Assembly (NCBI RefSeq): GCF_000962805.1
Contig: NZ_JZTW01000017.1
Location: 1 to 64,000, forward strand
Length of the DNA stretch: 64,000 nt
Origin: Pseudarthrobacter chlorophenolicus
GTDB taxonomy: Bacteria; Actinomycetota; Actinomycetes; Actinomycetales; Micrococcaceae
Direction of reading: 5' to 3'
A program made the position numbers and the translations under genes. Each line of letters starts with the position of its first letter. Position 1 is the first letter of the stretch. Positions 15,843 through 23,672 of the stretch are shown one piece after another. A model generated the notes under the pieces. That model was not told the origin of the DNA. It made no database searches and saw only the letters and a list, made by a program, of their open reading frames with translations.

Positions 15843-17429
15843 ATGACAACGCTACGGAACCGCCTCACTGGACCCGCTCCCCTGGCTGCGCTGGCAGGTG
15901 TGGTGGCTGCCGCCGTCGTACTGGCCGTGGCGGAGCTGATCGGCGCGTTCTTCACCGCCCGCGCCACGCCGCTCTTTGCCTTGGGCTCCACCTTCATTGA
16001 TTTCACTCCGGGGTGGCTGAAGGACTTTGCCATCGCCACGTTCGGCACCAATGACAAGGCGGCCCTGTTCGTTGGCATGGGCCTGACCATCACCGTCCTG
16101 GCCTGCGTCCTGGGCGTTGTGGCGTACCGGAAGTGGGCATTGGGCGTCCTGGGCGTCCTGTTCATGGGCGCGGTGATCGTGGCGTGCGTTGTGACCCGGG
16201 CGGGTGTTTCAGCCGTAGACGCCATCCCCGCCGTCCTGGGAACCCTCGCAGGAGTGGCGGTGCTCCGAATGCTGCTGAACCGGGTACAGGCCCTGAAGGC
16301 GTGGCCCGAGGCGCCGGCAGATCTGGCGGACGACGCCGATGCACGCGTTGGGAGCGCAGGCAGCAGCCGCCGGAGGTTCTTTGCCGCGGCCGGGATCACC
16401 GCCGTCGCGGCCGGCGTCGCAGCCACGGGAGGCCGCTTGCTCGGTGCCGCGCGCAGCAACATCGCCAAGGCGCGCGAAGCGCTCCAGCTCCCCACACCGG
16501 CCACGGCCGCCCCGCCCATTCCGGCCGGCGTCCAGTCGCCCGTGGACGGGGCTCCGCCCTGGGTGACCCCCAACAACGACTTCTACCGCATCGACACCGC
16601 CCTGAGCGTCCCCGAGATCAACGCCGACGACTGGGAGCTGCGGGTCCACGGCCTCGTGGAGGAAGAGGTGCGCCTGACGTTCCAGGACCTGCTCGACGCC
16701 GACCTGATCGAATCGCACGTGACGCTCACCTGCGTCTCGAACCCGGTGGGCGGGAACCTGGCCGGCAACGCGAAGTGGCTGGGACTGCCTATCCGGGAGG
16801 TGCTGAAGCGGGCCAAGCCCAAGGACGGCGCTGACATGGTCCTCTCCACCTCCATCGACGGCTTCAGCGCGTCCACGCCCCTGGAAGTACTCCAGGACGG
16901 CCGGGATGCCATGCTGGCGATCGGCATGAACGACGAGCCGCTGCCGCTGGAGCATGGGTACCCGGTGCGGATGGTGGTGCCGGGCCTGTACGGGTTCGTC
17001 TCCGCCACCAAGTGGGTGGTGGACCTGGAGGTCACCCGGTTCGCGGACAGCAAAGCGTACTGGACCGAACGCGGCTGGTCCGAACGTGGACCCATCAAGA
17101 CCATGGCGCGGGTTGACGTGCCCAAGTCCTTCGCCAAGGTCCCCGCCGGGAAGGTTGCCGTGGGCGGCACTGCCTGGGCCCAGACCCGGGGGATCACCAA
17201 AGTGGAAATCCAGATCGACAATGCGGACTGGGTGGAGGCCACGCTGTCCACCGAGGCATCCCTGGTGACCTGGCGGCAGTGGTCCTACGAATGGGACGCC
17301 ACCCCTGGCCCCCACTACATCAAGGTCCGCGCCACGGACGGCACTGGCGAGGTGCAGACCGAGCAGCGCGCAGACCCCGTCCCGGACGGCGCCTCGGGCT
17401 GGCAGTCAGTGATGGTCACGGTGGAGTGA
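15843..17429 (+). CDS. Membrane-anchored molybdopterin-dependent oxidoreductase (sulfite oxidase/YedY fold)
   Basis: The 528-residue protein has several transmembrane helices over residues ~10-160. A twin-arginine-like motif follows (SSRRRFFAAAGI, ~174) with a second hydrophobic stretch. The sulfite-oxidase-type molybdopterin domain starts at about 240. LTCVSNPVGGNLAGNAKWLG holds the conserved Mo-ligand Cys (~297), and a C-terminal Ig-like dimerisation domain includes GTAWAQTRGITKVEIQID. The layout suggests an extracytoplasmic enzyme tethered by its own helices, with Tat export of the catalytic part. The electron acceptor and substrate are unknown. Start is the ATG at 15843, with no clear ribosome site; an in-frame GTG at 15789 is an alternative. 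Confidence 0.85.
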   Translation: MTTLRNRLTGPAPLAALAGVVAAAVVLAVAELIGAFFTARATPLFALGSTFIDFTPGWLKDFAIATFGTNDKAALFVGMGLTITVLACVLGVVAYRKWALGVLGVLFMGAVIVACVVTRAGVSAVDAIPAVLGTLAGVAVLRMLLNRVQALKAWPEAPADLADDADARVGSAGSSRRRFFAAAGITAVAAGVAATGGRLLGAARSNIAKAREALQLPTPATAAPPIPAGVQSPVDGAPPWVTPNNDFYRIDTALSVPEINADDWELRVHGLVEEEVRLTFQDLLDADLIESHVTLTCVSNPVGGNLAGNAKWLGLPIREVLKRAKPKDGADMVLSTSIDGFSASTPLEVLQDGRDAMLAIGMNDEPLPLEHGYPVRMVVPGLYGFVSATKWVVDLEVTRFADSKAYWTERGWSERGPIKTMARVDVPKSFAKVPAGKVAVGGTAWAQTRGITKVEIQIDNADWVEATLSTEASLVTWRQWSYEWDATPGPHYIKVRATDGTGEVQTEQRADPVPDGASGWQSVMVTVE

Positions 17430-17477
17430 CGCCGCGTCGGCCGGTCCCGTCCGGGGGGTTCCCCCTAGACTGGCAGC

Positions 17478-18494
17478 ATGCCGCACAATCCCCACGCCAC
17501 CTTTACCGTGGACTCCGCCGTCGAACTGGCCGTGATCGAGCGCAGCGGTTTCGTGGAGTCCCGGCACATCGGCTCGGCTGTCCTTCTTTCCGCTGACGGA
17601 TCCGTGGTCACGGAGCTGGGCGACATCAACACCCCTATCTACGCGAGGTCGGCCCTCAAGCCGTTCCAGGCCTTGGCCGCCATGCAGTCCGGCGTCCCGC
17701 TGCGGGGCGCCCAGGTGGCCATTGCCTGCGGCAGCCACACAGGTTCGCTGGACCACATGGACGTGGTGGCCGGAATGCTGAAGGCCGCAGGGGTGCGGGA
17801 GGACCAGCTGCAGTGCCCCGAAGCGTGGCCGCAGGACGAAACCGCACGGAACTGGCTGGTCCGGTCTGAGAAGGGCAAATCCCGGCTGGCCTTCAACTGC
17901 TCCGGCAAGCACGCCGCATTCCTCTGGGCCTGCACCGAAAACGGCTGGGACACGCACAGCTACCTTGAGCCGAACCATCCGCTGCAGCAGCGGGTGCGGA
18001 GCGTCATCGAGGAATACACCGGCGAGAAGATCGCGCACCTGGGCATCGACGGCTGCGGCGCCCCGGTGGCAGCCCTGTCCCTGAAAGGCCTGGCGCGGGG
18101 GTACTCCCTCCTCGCCAAGGCCCCCGGCGACCAAAGCTCCAACGCCCGCGCCGCCACGATTGCCACGTCCATGCTCGACTACCCGTGGGCGGTGCAGGGC
18201 CGCGGCGAGGCGAACACCCTGGTGATGGATGAGCTGGAGGTCATCGCCAAGATCGGTGCCGAGGGCGTGCTCGCCATGGCCACGCCGCAGGGCGTCTCGG
18301 TGGCCGTCAAGATCCTCGACGGGAACCTCCGTGCCACCTCCCTGGTGGGGCTGACGCTGCTGGCCGCGGCCGGTGCCGTGGAAATCCCGGGTGTGGCCAG
18401 CGTCCTTGAAAAGGTGGTGGAACCCGTACTGGGCGGCGGCCACCCCGTGGGCAAAATCCGCCTGGGCCCGGCGGTTTCGGCGCTCCTGGACTGA
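17478..18494 (+). CDS. Asparaginase II family protein
   Basis: The 338-residue protein belongs to the thermolabile L-asparaginase (asparaginase II, AnsA-like PF06089) group. This is shown by SGFVESRHIGSAVLL, YARSALKPFQALA, CGSHTGSLDHM, NCSGKHAAFLWAC and IDGCGAPV. These enzymes deamidate asparagine in the cytosol and are unrelated to the E. coli type. Start is the ATG at 17478. It is followed 58 bases later by a sterol-carrier-like gene, an arrangement common in actinobacteria. Catalytic details of the family are little characterised, so no active-site assignment is made. Confidence 0.88.
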   Translation: MPHNPHATFTVDSAVELAVIERSGFVESRHIGSAVLLSADGSVVTELGDINTPIYARSALKPFQALAAMQSGVPLRGAQVAIACGSHTGSLDHMDVVAGMLKAAGVREDQLQCPEAWPQDETARNWLVRSEKGKSRLAFNCSGKHAAFLWACTENGWDTHSYLEPNHPLQQRVRSVIEEYTGEKIAHLGIDGCGAPVAALSLKGLARGYSLLAKAPGDQSSNARAATIATSMLDYPWAVQGRGEANTLVMDELEVIAKIGAEGVLAMATPQGVSVAVKILDGNLRATSLVGLTLLAAAGAVEIPGVASVLEKVVEPVLGGGHPVGKIRLGPAVSALLD

Positions 18495-18552
18495 GCACCC
18501 ACTCTGAGCGAACCCCGCTGATCGAACCACCACCGGAACTAAGGATGGAAAC

Positions 18553-18930
18553 ATGGCAACCGCCCGCCGTCGCGTTGACGTGAAGGAAGGCAAAGCGGCC
18601 CTGGACGCATGGCTGGAAGCGGCCCGGTCGCCGTCGGGCGCTCCCCTCCCGAGACCCGTCCTGGCCACCGCCGTGCGCTACACCCTGGAGGAAGTCACGG
18701 CCCGCGCGCCGGGCAACTCGGTGGAGGTCCGGGTGCCGCCCTTTGGCGTCACCCAGTGCGTTGAAGGCCCGCGCCACACCCGCGGCACACCGCCGAACGT
18801 CATAGAGTGCGACGCCGCCACCTGGCTTGCGATGGTCACAGGCGGGCTCGCCTGGGCGGACGCTGTGGAGGAAGGCAAGGTGGCCGCCTCCGGGCTCCGC
18901 GCGGACCTCTCCGCCCTCCTGCCGCTCTAA
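18553..18930 (+). CDS. Sterol-carrier family protein
   Basis: This small cytosolic protein of 125 residues matches the actinobacterial sterol-carrier family: RVDVKEGKAALDAWL at the start, AVRYTLEEVTARAPGNSVEVRVPPFG, GPRHTRGTPPNVIECD and a final GLRADLSALLPL. The group is named for similarity to the SCP2 lipid-binding fold; its ligand in bacteria is unknown. It follows the asparaginase gene and is probably co-transcribed. Copy 1 of the dispersed palindrome begins ten bases after its stop. Confidence 0.78.
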   Translation: MATARRRVDVKEGKAALDAWLEAARSPSGAPLPRPVLATAVRYTLEEVTARAPGNSVEVRVPPFGVTQCVEGPRHTRGTPPNVIECDAATWLAMVTGGLAWADAVEEGKVAASGLRADLSALLPL

Positions 18931-18939
18931 CCTCCTCCG

Positions 18940-19002
18940 GAGTTTTTGGACAGGTACCGAGACCTCAGGGGCGCTAAAGTCCCGGTATGTGTCCAAAAAC
19001 TC
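18940..19002. repeat. Dispersed palindromic element, copy 1
   Basis: The left arm GAGTTTTTGGACAGGTACC and the right arm GGTATGTGTCCAAAAACTC are near-perfect complements around a ~25-base centre. It lies between the 3' ends of convergent genes and includes the second and third bases of the stop codon of the endonuclease-like gene. Four relatives lie at 20079, 26447, 40616 and 42343. Confidence 0.9.
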
Positions 19003-20014
19003 ACCGGCGCCAGCCCTGTTTGCGGAGCGCCTGACTGACCCTCGCCACCACCCACTCCGGACCGCGTTCGATATCGATCCTGTTGATCTTGACCTGCCGC
19101 CAACCTGCCTCGCCCACCCGCTGGTCACGATACGAATCCAGGGCCTGCTGCTCTGGCTGGAGGTGGTGCAGGCCCTCGTACTCGAGGCAGACCCGAAACC
19201 GGGTGCAGCCCAGGTCCGTCCAGACGGGCTTTCCCACGGAATCGTGCACCCTGCAGTTAGGCACAAACTCCGGGAGGCCGGCGTCGTCCAACATCAGCCG
19301 CAGCTTCGTTTCCGGAGGTGAGTCGACTCCTACACGCAGCCGCTCCAGGGCCTCCCGCGCCTTGCGGACGCCATGGATTCCGTTGGCACCTTCGACGAAT
19401 TTCCTCAGCTCGGTCAGCGGCACCATGGCGATCTTTGGTTCCCCTAAATTCCTCGCGTGCTCACTGACGATGGCATCGCCGGCAACAATCAGGTCGTCCA
19501 TCGGCAGGACCGAGCCAAGATCCACCCACGTCCGGAGAGGCGATGTCAGCCTCAGCCCGTCGATCTCCATCAGGTCGCCGTCGCGGACCTTGAGCAAATG
19601 CCCTGCGATGCCTCTCCGTCGGGGAAGGGACCCGCCATTCTTCCTCGAGAGATGCAGGAACCGCCCGGGTTCACGGAAGTGGGTGCCTGATTTCTTACCC
19701 CACGGAACAGGGTCGACGACGGAGGTCACGGGCCCGCCGCCGTCGGGCCTGAATTCTGCCCAAGGAGGCAATGGCACGCCCAGGATTTGGGCCGCGGTAA
19801 GAAGGCTGGCGAAAGTGTCGCTGTCTAACCGCGTATGCGTTTGGACCAGCGCCGTCAATTCCAGCGAAGCTGTCCTTGGCACCCGGAGACCGCGGCTTGG
19901 CCGGTGCAAATCCGAGGCGAAAAGCCTACTGGTGGCAATGCCCGCTCGTTCAGCATCCGCTACCGAAAAGGGATAATCATCAAACGGGTCCGGCAAGCGG
20001 GACAATCTGCTCAT
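19001..20014 (-). CDS. Putative AbiEi/DUF559-like protein with Vsr-type endonuclease fold
   Basis: The C-terminal ~100 residues of this 337-residue protein match the DUF559/Vsr-like nuclease pattern: SPPETKLRLMLDDAGLPEF, an Asp in WTDLGCTRFRVCLEYEGLHH, then RDQRVGEAGW and a closing helix. The N-terminal part resembles AbiEi-type proteins (SLELTALVQTHTRL, SPLRTWVDLGS). Such proteins are frequent and variable in Micrococcaceae; DNA binding or cleavage is likely but unproven, and no AbiEii partner is adjacent. The gene is bracketed by copies 1 and 2 of the dispersed palindrome. Start is the ATG at 20014. Confidence 0.65.
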   Translation of the reverse strand: MSRLSRLPDPFDDYPFSVADAERAGIATSRLFASDLHRPSRGLRVPRTASLELTALVQTHTRLDSDTFASLLTAAQILGVPLPPWAEFRPDGGGPVTSVVDPVPWGKKSGTHFREPGRFLHLSRKNGGSLPRRRGIAGHLLKVRDGDLMEIDGLRLTSPLRTWVDLGSVLPMDDLIVAGDAIVSEHARNLGEPKIAMVPLTELRKFVEGANGIHGVRKAREALERLRVGVDSPPETKLRLMLDDAGLPEFVPNCRVHDSVGKPVWTDLGCTRFRVCLEYEGLHHLQPEQQALDSYRDQRVGEAGWRQVKINRIDIERGPEWVVARVSQALRKQGWRR

Positions 20015-20078
20015 ACTTCATTGAGCCACCCCGGGGATGCTTCCGGGATGTTATCCACAGGTTGAGCACCCGCCACCT

Positions 20079-20141
20079 GAGTTTTTGGACAGGTACGAGG
20101 ACTTGGGCCGCCCGGAAGTCCCCGTATCTGCCCAAAAACTC
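20079..20141. repeat. Dispersed palindromic element, copy 2
   Basis: Arms GAGTTTTTGGACAGGTAC and GTATCTGCCCAAAAACTC flank a 27-base centre with its own smaller dyad (ACTT/AAGT). It sits between the start of the endonuclease-like gene and the stop of the SDR gene. Confidence 0.92.
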
Positions 20142-20147
20142 CGAGGG

Positions 20148-20921
20148 TCAGCCGCGGCCGACGAACGGCATACCCGCAGCGGTGACCACCACGGAGCCCA
20201 CGTTGGCCGACGCCGGCATGTTGGCCATCATCAGCACCGCACGGGCCGCGTCCGCCACAGGAAAGGTCGGCTCCACCCGGCGGGTCCCGTCGGCCTGCAG
20301 CGCACCCGAGCCCACGCCGATGGCGTCCATGATCTCCGTGGCGGTGTTGCCGATATCGATCTGCCCGCAGGTGATCCCGAACCCGCGTCCGTCCAGCTCG
20401 ATGCTCTTGGTCAGGCCCGTCAGGGCGTGCTTTGTTACCGTATAGGCGACCGTCCGCGGCCGGGGTGAGTGGGCCGCGATGGACCCGTTGTTGATGATCC
20501 GGCCGCCCTGCGGTTCCTGGGCCTTCATGGCCCGCACCGCGGCTGCCGCGCACAGCATGGACCCGGTCAGGTTTACGGCCACGGTGGCGTTCCAGTCGTC
20601 CACGCTGATCTCATCCACGCTCGCGGCGGGGCCAAACACGCCGGCGTTGTTGAACAGGACGTCCACGCGGCCCCACCGCTGCAGGGCGGCGGAGAAAAGG
20701 CGTTCGACGTCGTCCGGCAGGGAGACGTCGCATGCCACCACGTACGCGCCGGGATGGTCCGCCGCGGTTTCCTTGAGCGGAGTCTCACGCCGGCCGGCCA
20801 GGACTACCCGGTACCCGTCCGCCAGCAGCTGGCGTGCCACCTCCCGCCCAATGCCGGAACCGGCGCCGGTCACCACCGCGGTGCGTGGCACCGGCTGTCC
20901 TGCGGAGTGGGAATTGCTCAC
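20148..20921 (-). CDS. Short-chain dehydrogenase/reductase
   Basis: The 257-residue Rossmann enzyme has TGAGSGIGREVARQLL for NAD(P) binding (~19-34), NNAG near 90, catalytic Ser in NNGSIAAHS and the YxxxK pair in AYTVTKHALTG. The substrate is not evident. It is the last gene of a leftward group NCS1 permease-racemase-SDR, 14 bases after the racemase stop, which suggests a role with the compound imported by the permease. Confidence 0.88.
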   Translation of the reverse strand: MSNSHSAGQPVPRTAVVTGAGSGIGREVARQLLADGYRVVLAGRRETPLKETAADHPGAYVVACDVSLPDDVERLFSAALQRWGRVDVLFNNAGVFGPAASVDEISVDDWNATVAVNLTGSMLCAAAAVRAMKAQEPQGGRIINNGSIAAHSPRPRTVAYTVTKHALTGLTKSIELDGRGFGITCGQIDIGNTATEIMDAIGVGSGALQADGTRRVEPTFPVADAARAVLMMANMPASANVGSVVVTAAGMPFVGRG

Positions 20922-20935
20922 GTGTGCTCCTTGTA

Positions 20936-21694
20936 CTACGGCCGCGTGTTCTGCAGCTGCGCTGCCGTTCCGGCGCTGTTCAGCGGCCAGCCTATGACGG
21001 TCTTGGGCCGGGGCGCAGCGTAGGTCCGGATCTTGGAGGTGGACAGCCGCATCCGCACCAGCGACTCCGCAATGGTGACAGCCGAGGCCACACCGTCCAC
21101 CACGGGAACTCCTGCGCGTTGGCGGATCTCTTCGTCCAGCCCGGCCATCCCGCCGCAGCCCAGGACGATCACTTCCGCCTTGTCCTGGGTGACGGCCCGC
21201 ATGGCCTCGCTAACGATCGCCTCGACGGCCCGATCGGGTTCTTCCTCCAGCTCCAGTACCGCCATTCCGCTCGCCCGGACCGATGCGCACCGGGCGTCCA
21301 GGCCGGCGAGCTTGAGCCGGTCTTCGATGAGCGGCACGGCGCGGTCCAAGGTGGTCACCACGGAGTACTTGTGGCCCAGGAACATGGCGGTGCTGGCCGC
21401 GGCCTCGGTAATGTCCACCACCGGGACGTCCAGGAGTTCCTGCAGCCCTTCCCGGCCGTGCTCGCCGTAGCCGGCCTGGACCACCGCGTCGAACGGTTCA
21501 GGGTAGGACGTCACCGCGTCCATGACGGCGATGGCCGCAAGGTAGCTTTCGAAGTTCCCCTCACAGGAATCGGCGCCGAAGCGGGGCGTGATGCCCACGA
21601 TCTCCGTGCCCGGCGCGGCAACCGCACGGGCCGAGGCGGCGATGGATTCGGTCATGGACCCGGTGGTATTGACGTTGGCAACGAGGATGCGCAT
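20936..21694 (-). CDS. Asp/Glu/hydantoin racemase family protein lacking the first catalytic Cys
   Basis: The 252-residue protein has the HyuA/HpxA hydantoin- and allantoin-racemase layout: start MRILVANVNTTGSMT, PVVDITEAAASTAMFLG and VLGCGGMAGL with the C-terminal catalytic Cys. Where racemases carry the first Cys (ACFGDPG-type block), this protein reads VQAGYGEHGREG, with Gly in the Cys position. Two-base racemisation needs both cysteines, so it may be a one-Cys variant with another activity, as in arylmalonate decarboxylase. A GGAAA ribosome site precedes the ATG at 21694. It lies between an NCS1 permease and an SDR gene. Confidence 0.78.
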   Translation of the reverse strand: MRILVANVNTTGSMTESIAASARAVAAPGTEIVGITPRFGADSCEGNFESYLAAIAVMDAVTSYPEPFDAVVQAGYGEHGREGLQELLDVPVVDITEAAASTAMFLGHKYSVVTTLDRAVPLIEDRLKLAGLDARCASVRASGMAVLELEEEPDRAVEAIVSEAMRAVTQDKAEVIVLGCGGMAGLDEEIRQRAGVPVVDGVASAVTIAESLVRMRLSTSKIRTYAAPRPKTVIGWPLNSAGTAAQLQNTRP

Positions 21695-21743
21695 GCAGTT
21701 TTCCTTTACGGGGCTGCGGCGGTGGCCGCCGGTGGGTGGACCC

Positions 21744-21785
21744 TGGTCAGTGGGTGCTGGTGAGTGGGTCCTGGTCAGTGGGTAC
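21744..21785. repeat. 14-bp tandem repeat, three copies
   Basis: Three consecutive 14-base units (TGGTCAGTGGGTGC, TGGTGAGTGGGTCC, TGGTCAGTGGGTAC) span the last codons and stop of the NCS1 permease and the gap before the racemase gene. Confidence 0.9.
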
Positions 21786-23343
21786 TGGCGACGGCGATGG
21801 ACTCGCCGTCGCGATCTTCCAGCCGTTGCGTCCGGTCGGCGGCGAAGTAGTACACCACTGCCGCGATGCTCGCCGCAAAGAACCAGGCAAAGGGTGCCAC
21901 GGCGGCCAGCGCCGGAACGAAGGCGATGCACAGGGCCACGACAGCGGCCGGCACCATGGCGATGAGGGCGCGCGGGTTGACGCCGTTGCGGTAGAAGTAG
22001 GTGCCGTCGGGTGAGGCGGTGTAAAGCTCCGGGACGTTGACCCTGCCGCGGCGGATCAGCCAGTAGTCGGCCATGACCACGCCGAACAGCGGGCCGAGCA
22101 GGGCCCCGAGGCCGCCCAGGAAGTACACGATCACCAGCGGGTTGTTGTACAGGTTCCAGGGCAGGATCACGAGTCCGATGACGGCACTGACGATGGCCGC
22201 CCGGCGGAAGTTGAGCCGTTTGGGGAACAGGTTGGTCAGGGCGTAGACGGGGGCAACGAAGTTGGCCATCAGGTTGACCGCGATGGTGAGGATCAGCAGG
22301 GCGAGGCAGGCCAGGACCAGGAACAGCGTGTTGGGGATGGTCTGGACGATGTCCGAGGGGCTCTGGATAATGGTGCCGTTGATCTTGAACTGGCCGCCGG
22401 CCATGACCACCACAATGGCGCCGAAGAGCAGCATGTTGATGGGGATGCCCCAGAAGTTGCCGCGCACCACCGCATTCTTTGATACCGCGGACCGGGTAAA
22501 GTCACAGAAGTTCAGGACGAACGTGCCGTAGATGGATACCCAGAGGGCGCCGCCGGCGAAGATGGTCCGCCACATGTCCAGCCCTTCCAGGGCATTGTTC
22601 GAGGACCAGGCGATGGAGCCGCCCGCTTCCACGAAGATCCAGATGGCCATGGCAGCCATGGTGGCCAGGATGACCGGGCCGGCGAAGGCCTCGTACTTGC
22701 GGATCATCTCCATGCCGAAGCTGACAATCACCAGCTGTACCACCCACAGGACCAGGAATGCCGCCCAGCCGAGGGTGGAGAGCCCCAGGATGGAGTCTTT
22801 GTCCAGGTCAGCCAGGGCGGGGAACATGGCCACGAGCATCACGCGGAAAACCACGGAGGCGAGGTACGTCTGGATGCCGAACCAGGCCACTGCGACGGCG
22901 CCGCGGAGGAGGCTGGCGATCTGGGCTCCCCTGATGCCGAAACTGATCCGGCTCATCACCGGGAAGGGAACACCGGTCTTGACGCCCATGAAACCTGAGA
23001 GGGTCAGGAGTCCGAACAGCAGCGCCGCCCCGATGCCCAGTGCCAAAAGGATCTGCCAGCCGCCAAGGCCCAGTGCGAACAGGCCGATGGCGAAGGCATA
23101 GTTTCCGAGGCTGTGCACATCGTTGGCCCACAACGTGAAGATGCTGTAACTGGTCCAGCTGCGGCCTTCACGCTTGGTGGGGGCAAGGTCCACGTTGTAG
23201 AGAGTGGGGCTGATGCTCTTGCCTGATGCTGCGCTTGCAGCTTCGCACAGGGCGTCAACGCTGACGGACGGATGGGTGGGAGCAACTGACGGCGCTGTCA
23301 GGTCCTGCGTCGTATCAACGCCCGCCGGAGGAGGGGTCTGCAT
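21775..23343 (-). CDS. NCS1-family nucleobase/allantoin/hydantoin permease
   Basis: This 522-residue integral membrane protein has about 12 hydrophobic helices. The N-terminal cytoplasmic part includes NVDLAPTKREGRSWTSYSIF and WANDVHSLGNYAFAIGL, the typical NCS1 start that builds the Na-coupled substrate site. NCS1 members carry allantoin, hydantoins, cytosine, uracil or purines; the racemase-family gene next to it favours allantoin or a hydantoin. I chose the ATG at 23343; the frame continues upstream to a GTG at 23484, which would place operator E inside the coding region. It heads the permease-racemase-SDR group and is divergent from aceE. Confidence 0.87.
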   Translation of the reverse strand: MQTPPPAGVDTTQDLTAPSVAPTHPSVSVDALCEAASAASGKSISPTLYNVDLAPTKREGRSWTSYSIFTLWANDVHSLGNYAFAIGLFALGLGGWQILLALGIGAALLFGLLTLSGFMGVKTGVPFPVMSRISFGIRGAQIASLLRGAVAVAWFGIQTYLASVVFRVMLVAMFPALADLDKDSILGLSTLGWAAFLVLWVVQLVIVSFGMEMIRKYEAFAGPVILATMAAMAIWIFVEAGGSIAWSSNNALEGLDMWRTIFAGGALWVSIYGTFVLNFCDFTRSAVSKNAVVRGNFWGIPINMLLFGAIVVVMAGGQFKINGTIIQSPSDIVQTIPNTLFLVLACLALLILTIAVNLMANFVAPVYALTNLFPKRLNFRRAAIVSAVIGLVILPWNLYNNPLVIVYFLGGLGALLGPLFGVVMADYWLIRRGRVNVPELYTASPDGTYFYRNGVNPRALIAMVPAAVVALCIAFVPALAAVAPFAWFFAASIAAVVYYFAADRTQRLEDRDGESIAVASTH

Positions 23344-23425
23344 AGGGGGTCTCAATTCGTTGGGGCTTCCGGGGTGGTGAGTCCGACGGTGGGAACCAGG
23401 CCTGCTGGCCCCTGTCGTTTCTGTT

Positions 23426-23442
23426 ATTCCACTCTGCGGAAT
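23426..23442. promoter_or_regulatory. Purine-regulon operator, site E
   Basis: ATTCCACTCTGCGGAAT, with perfect 5-bp arms ATTCC/GGAAT, fits the 17-bp consensus WWTYCAYANTRCGAAAW at 13 of 16 defined positions. It lies 83 bases upstream of the NCS1 permease start, in the 329-base gap between that gene and aceE. The rest of this gap holds site A and the aceE promoter; I see no gene in it. Confidence 0.65.
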
Positions 23443-23576
23443 CGAGATATTGAATAGTGAAAACAAGCGTATGACCTGGGTCACGTAGCGTCAAGGTAAC
23501 GCCGCCCGCCAAAACAGTCACAAATGGTTGGGAGGGGCGGGCCTTCGGCTCGCAAGGAGAGCGGCAGGCCCTCACA

Positions 23577-23606
23577 TTGACCCGAGCGGCGCCTCGCGGA
23601 TAATCT
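23577..23606 (+). promoter_or_regulatory. Candidate aceE promoter
   Basis: TTGACC (23577-23582), 18 bases, then TAATCT (23601-23606). Initiation would fall near 23613, just before operator A, so a bound repressor would sit on the start of the transcript. Confidence 0.5.
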
Positions 23607-23618
23607 CGTCATGCAAGA

Positions 23619-23643
23619 ATGTTTTCTCACAATACGAAAACAT
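23619..23643. promoter_or_regulatory. Purine-regulon operator, site A (aceE)
   Basis: The 17-bp core TTCTCACAATACGAAAA (23624-23640) lies inside a longer perfect inverted repeat, ATGTTTTC and GAAAACAT, with a 9-base spacer. It is 30 bases upstream of the aceE start and shares AATACGAAAACAT with site B upstream of the malic enzyme gene. Confidence 0.7.
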
Positions 23644-23672
23644 GGGCCATTCGATGATGAAAAGAGGCTCCC

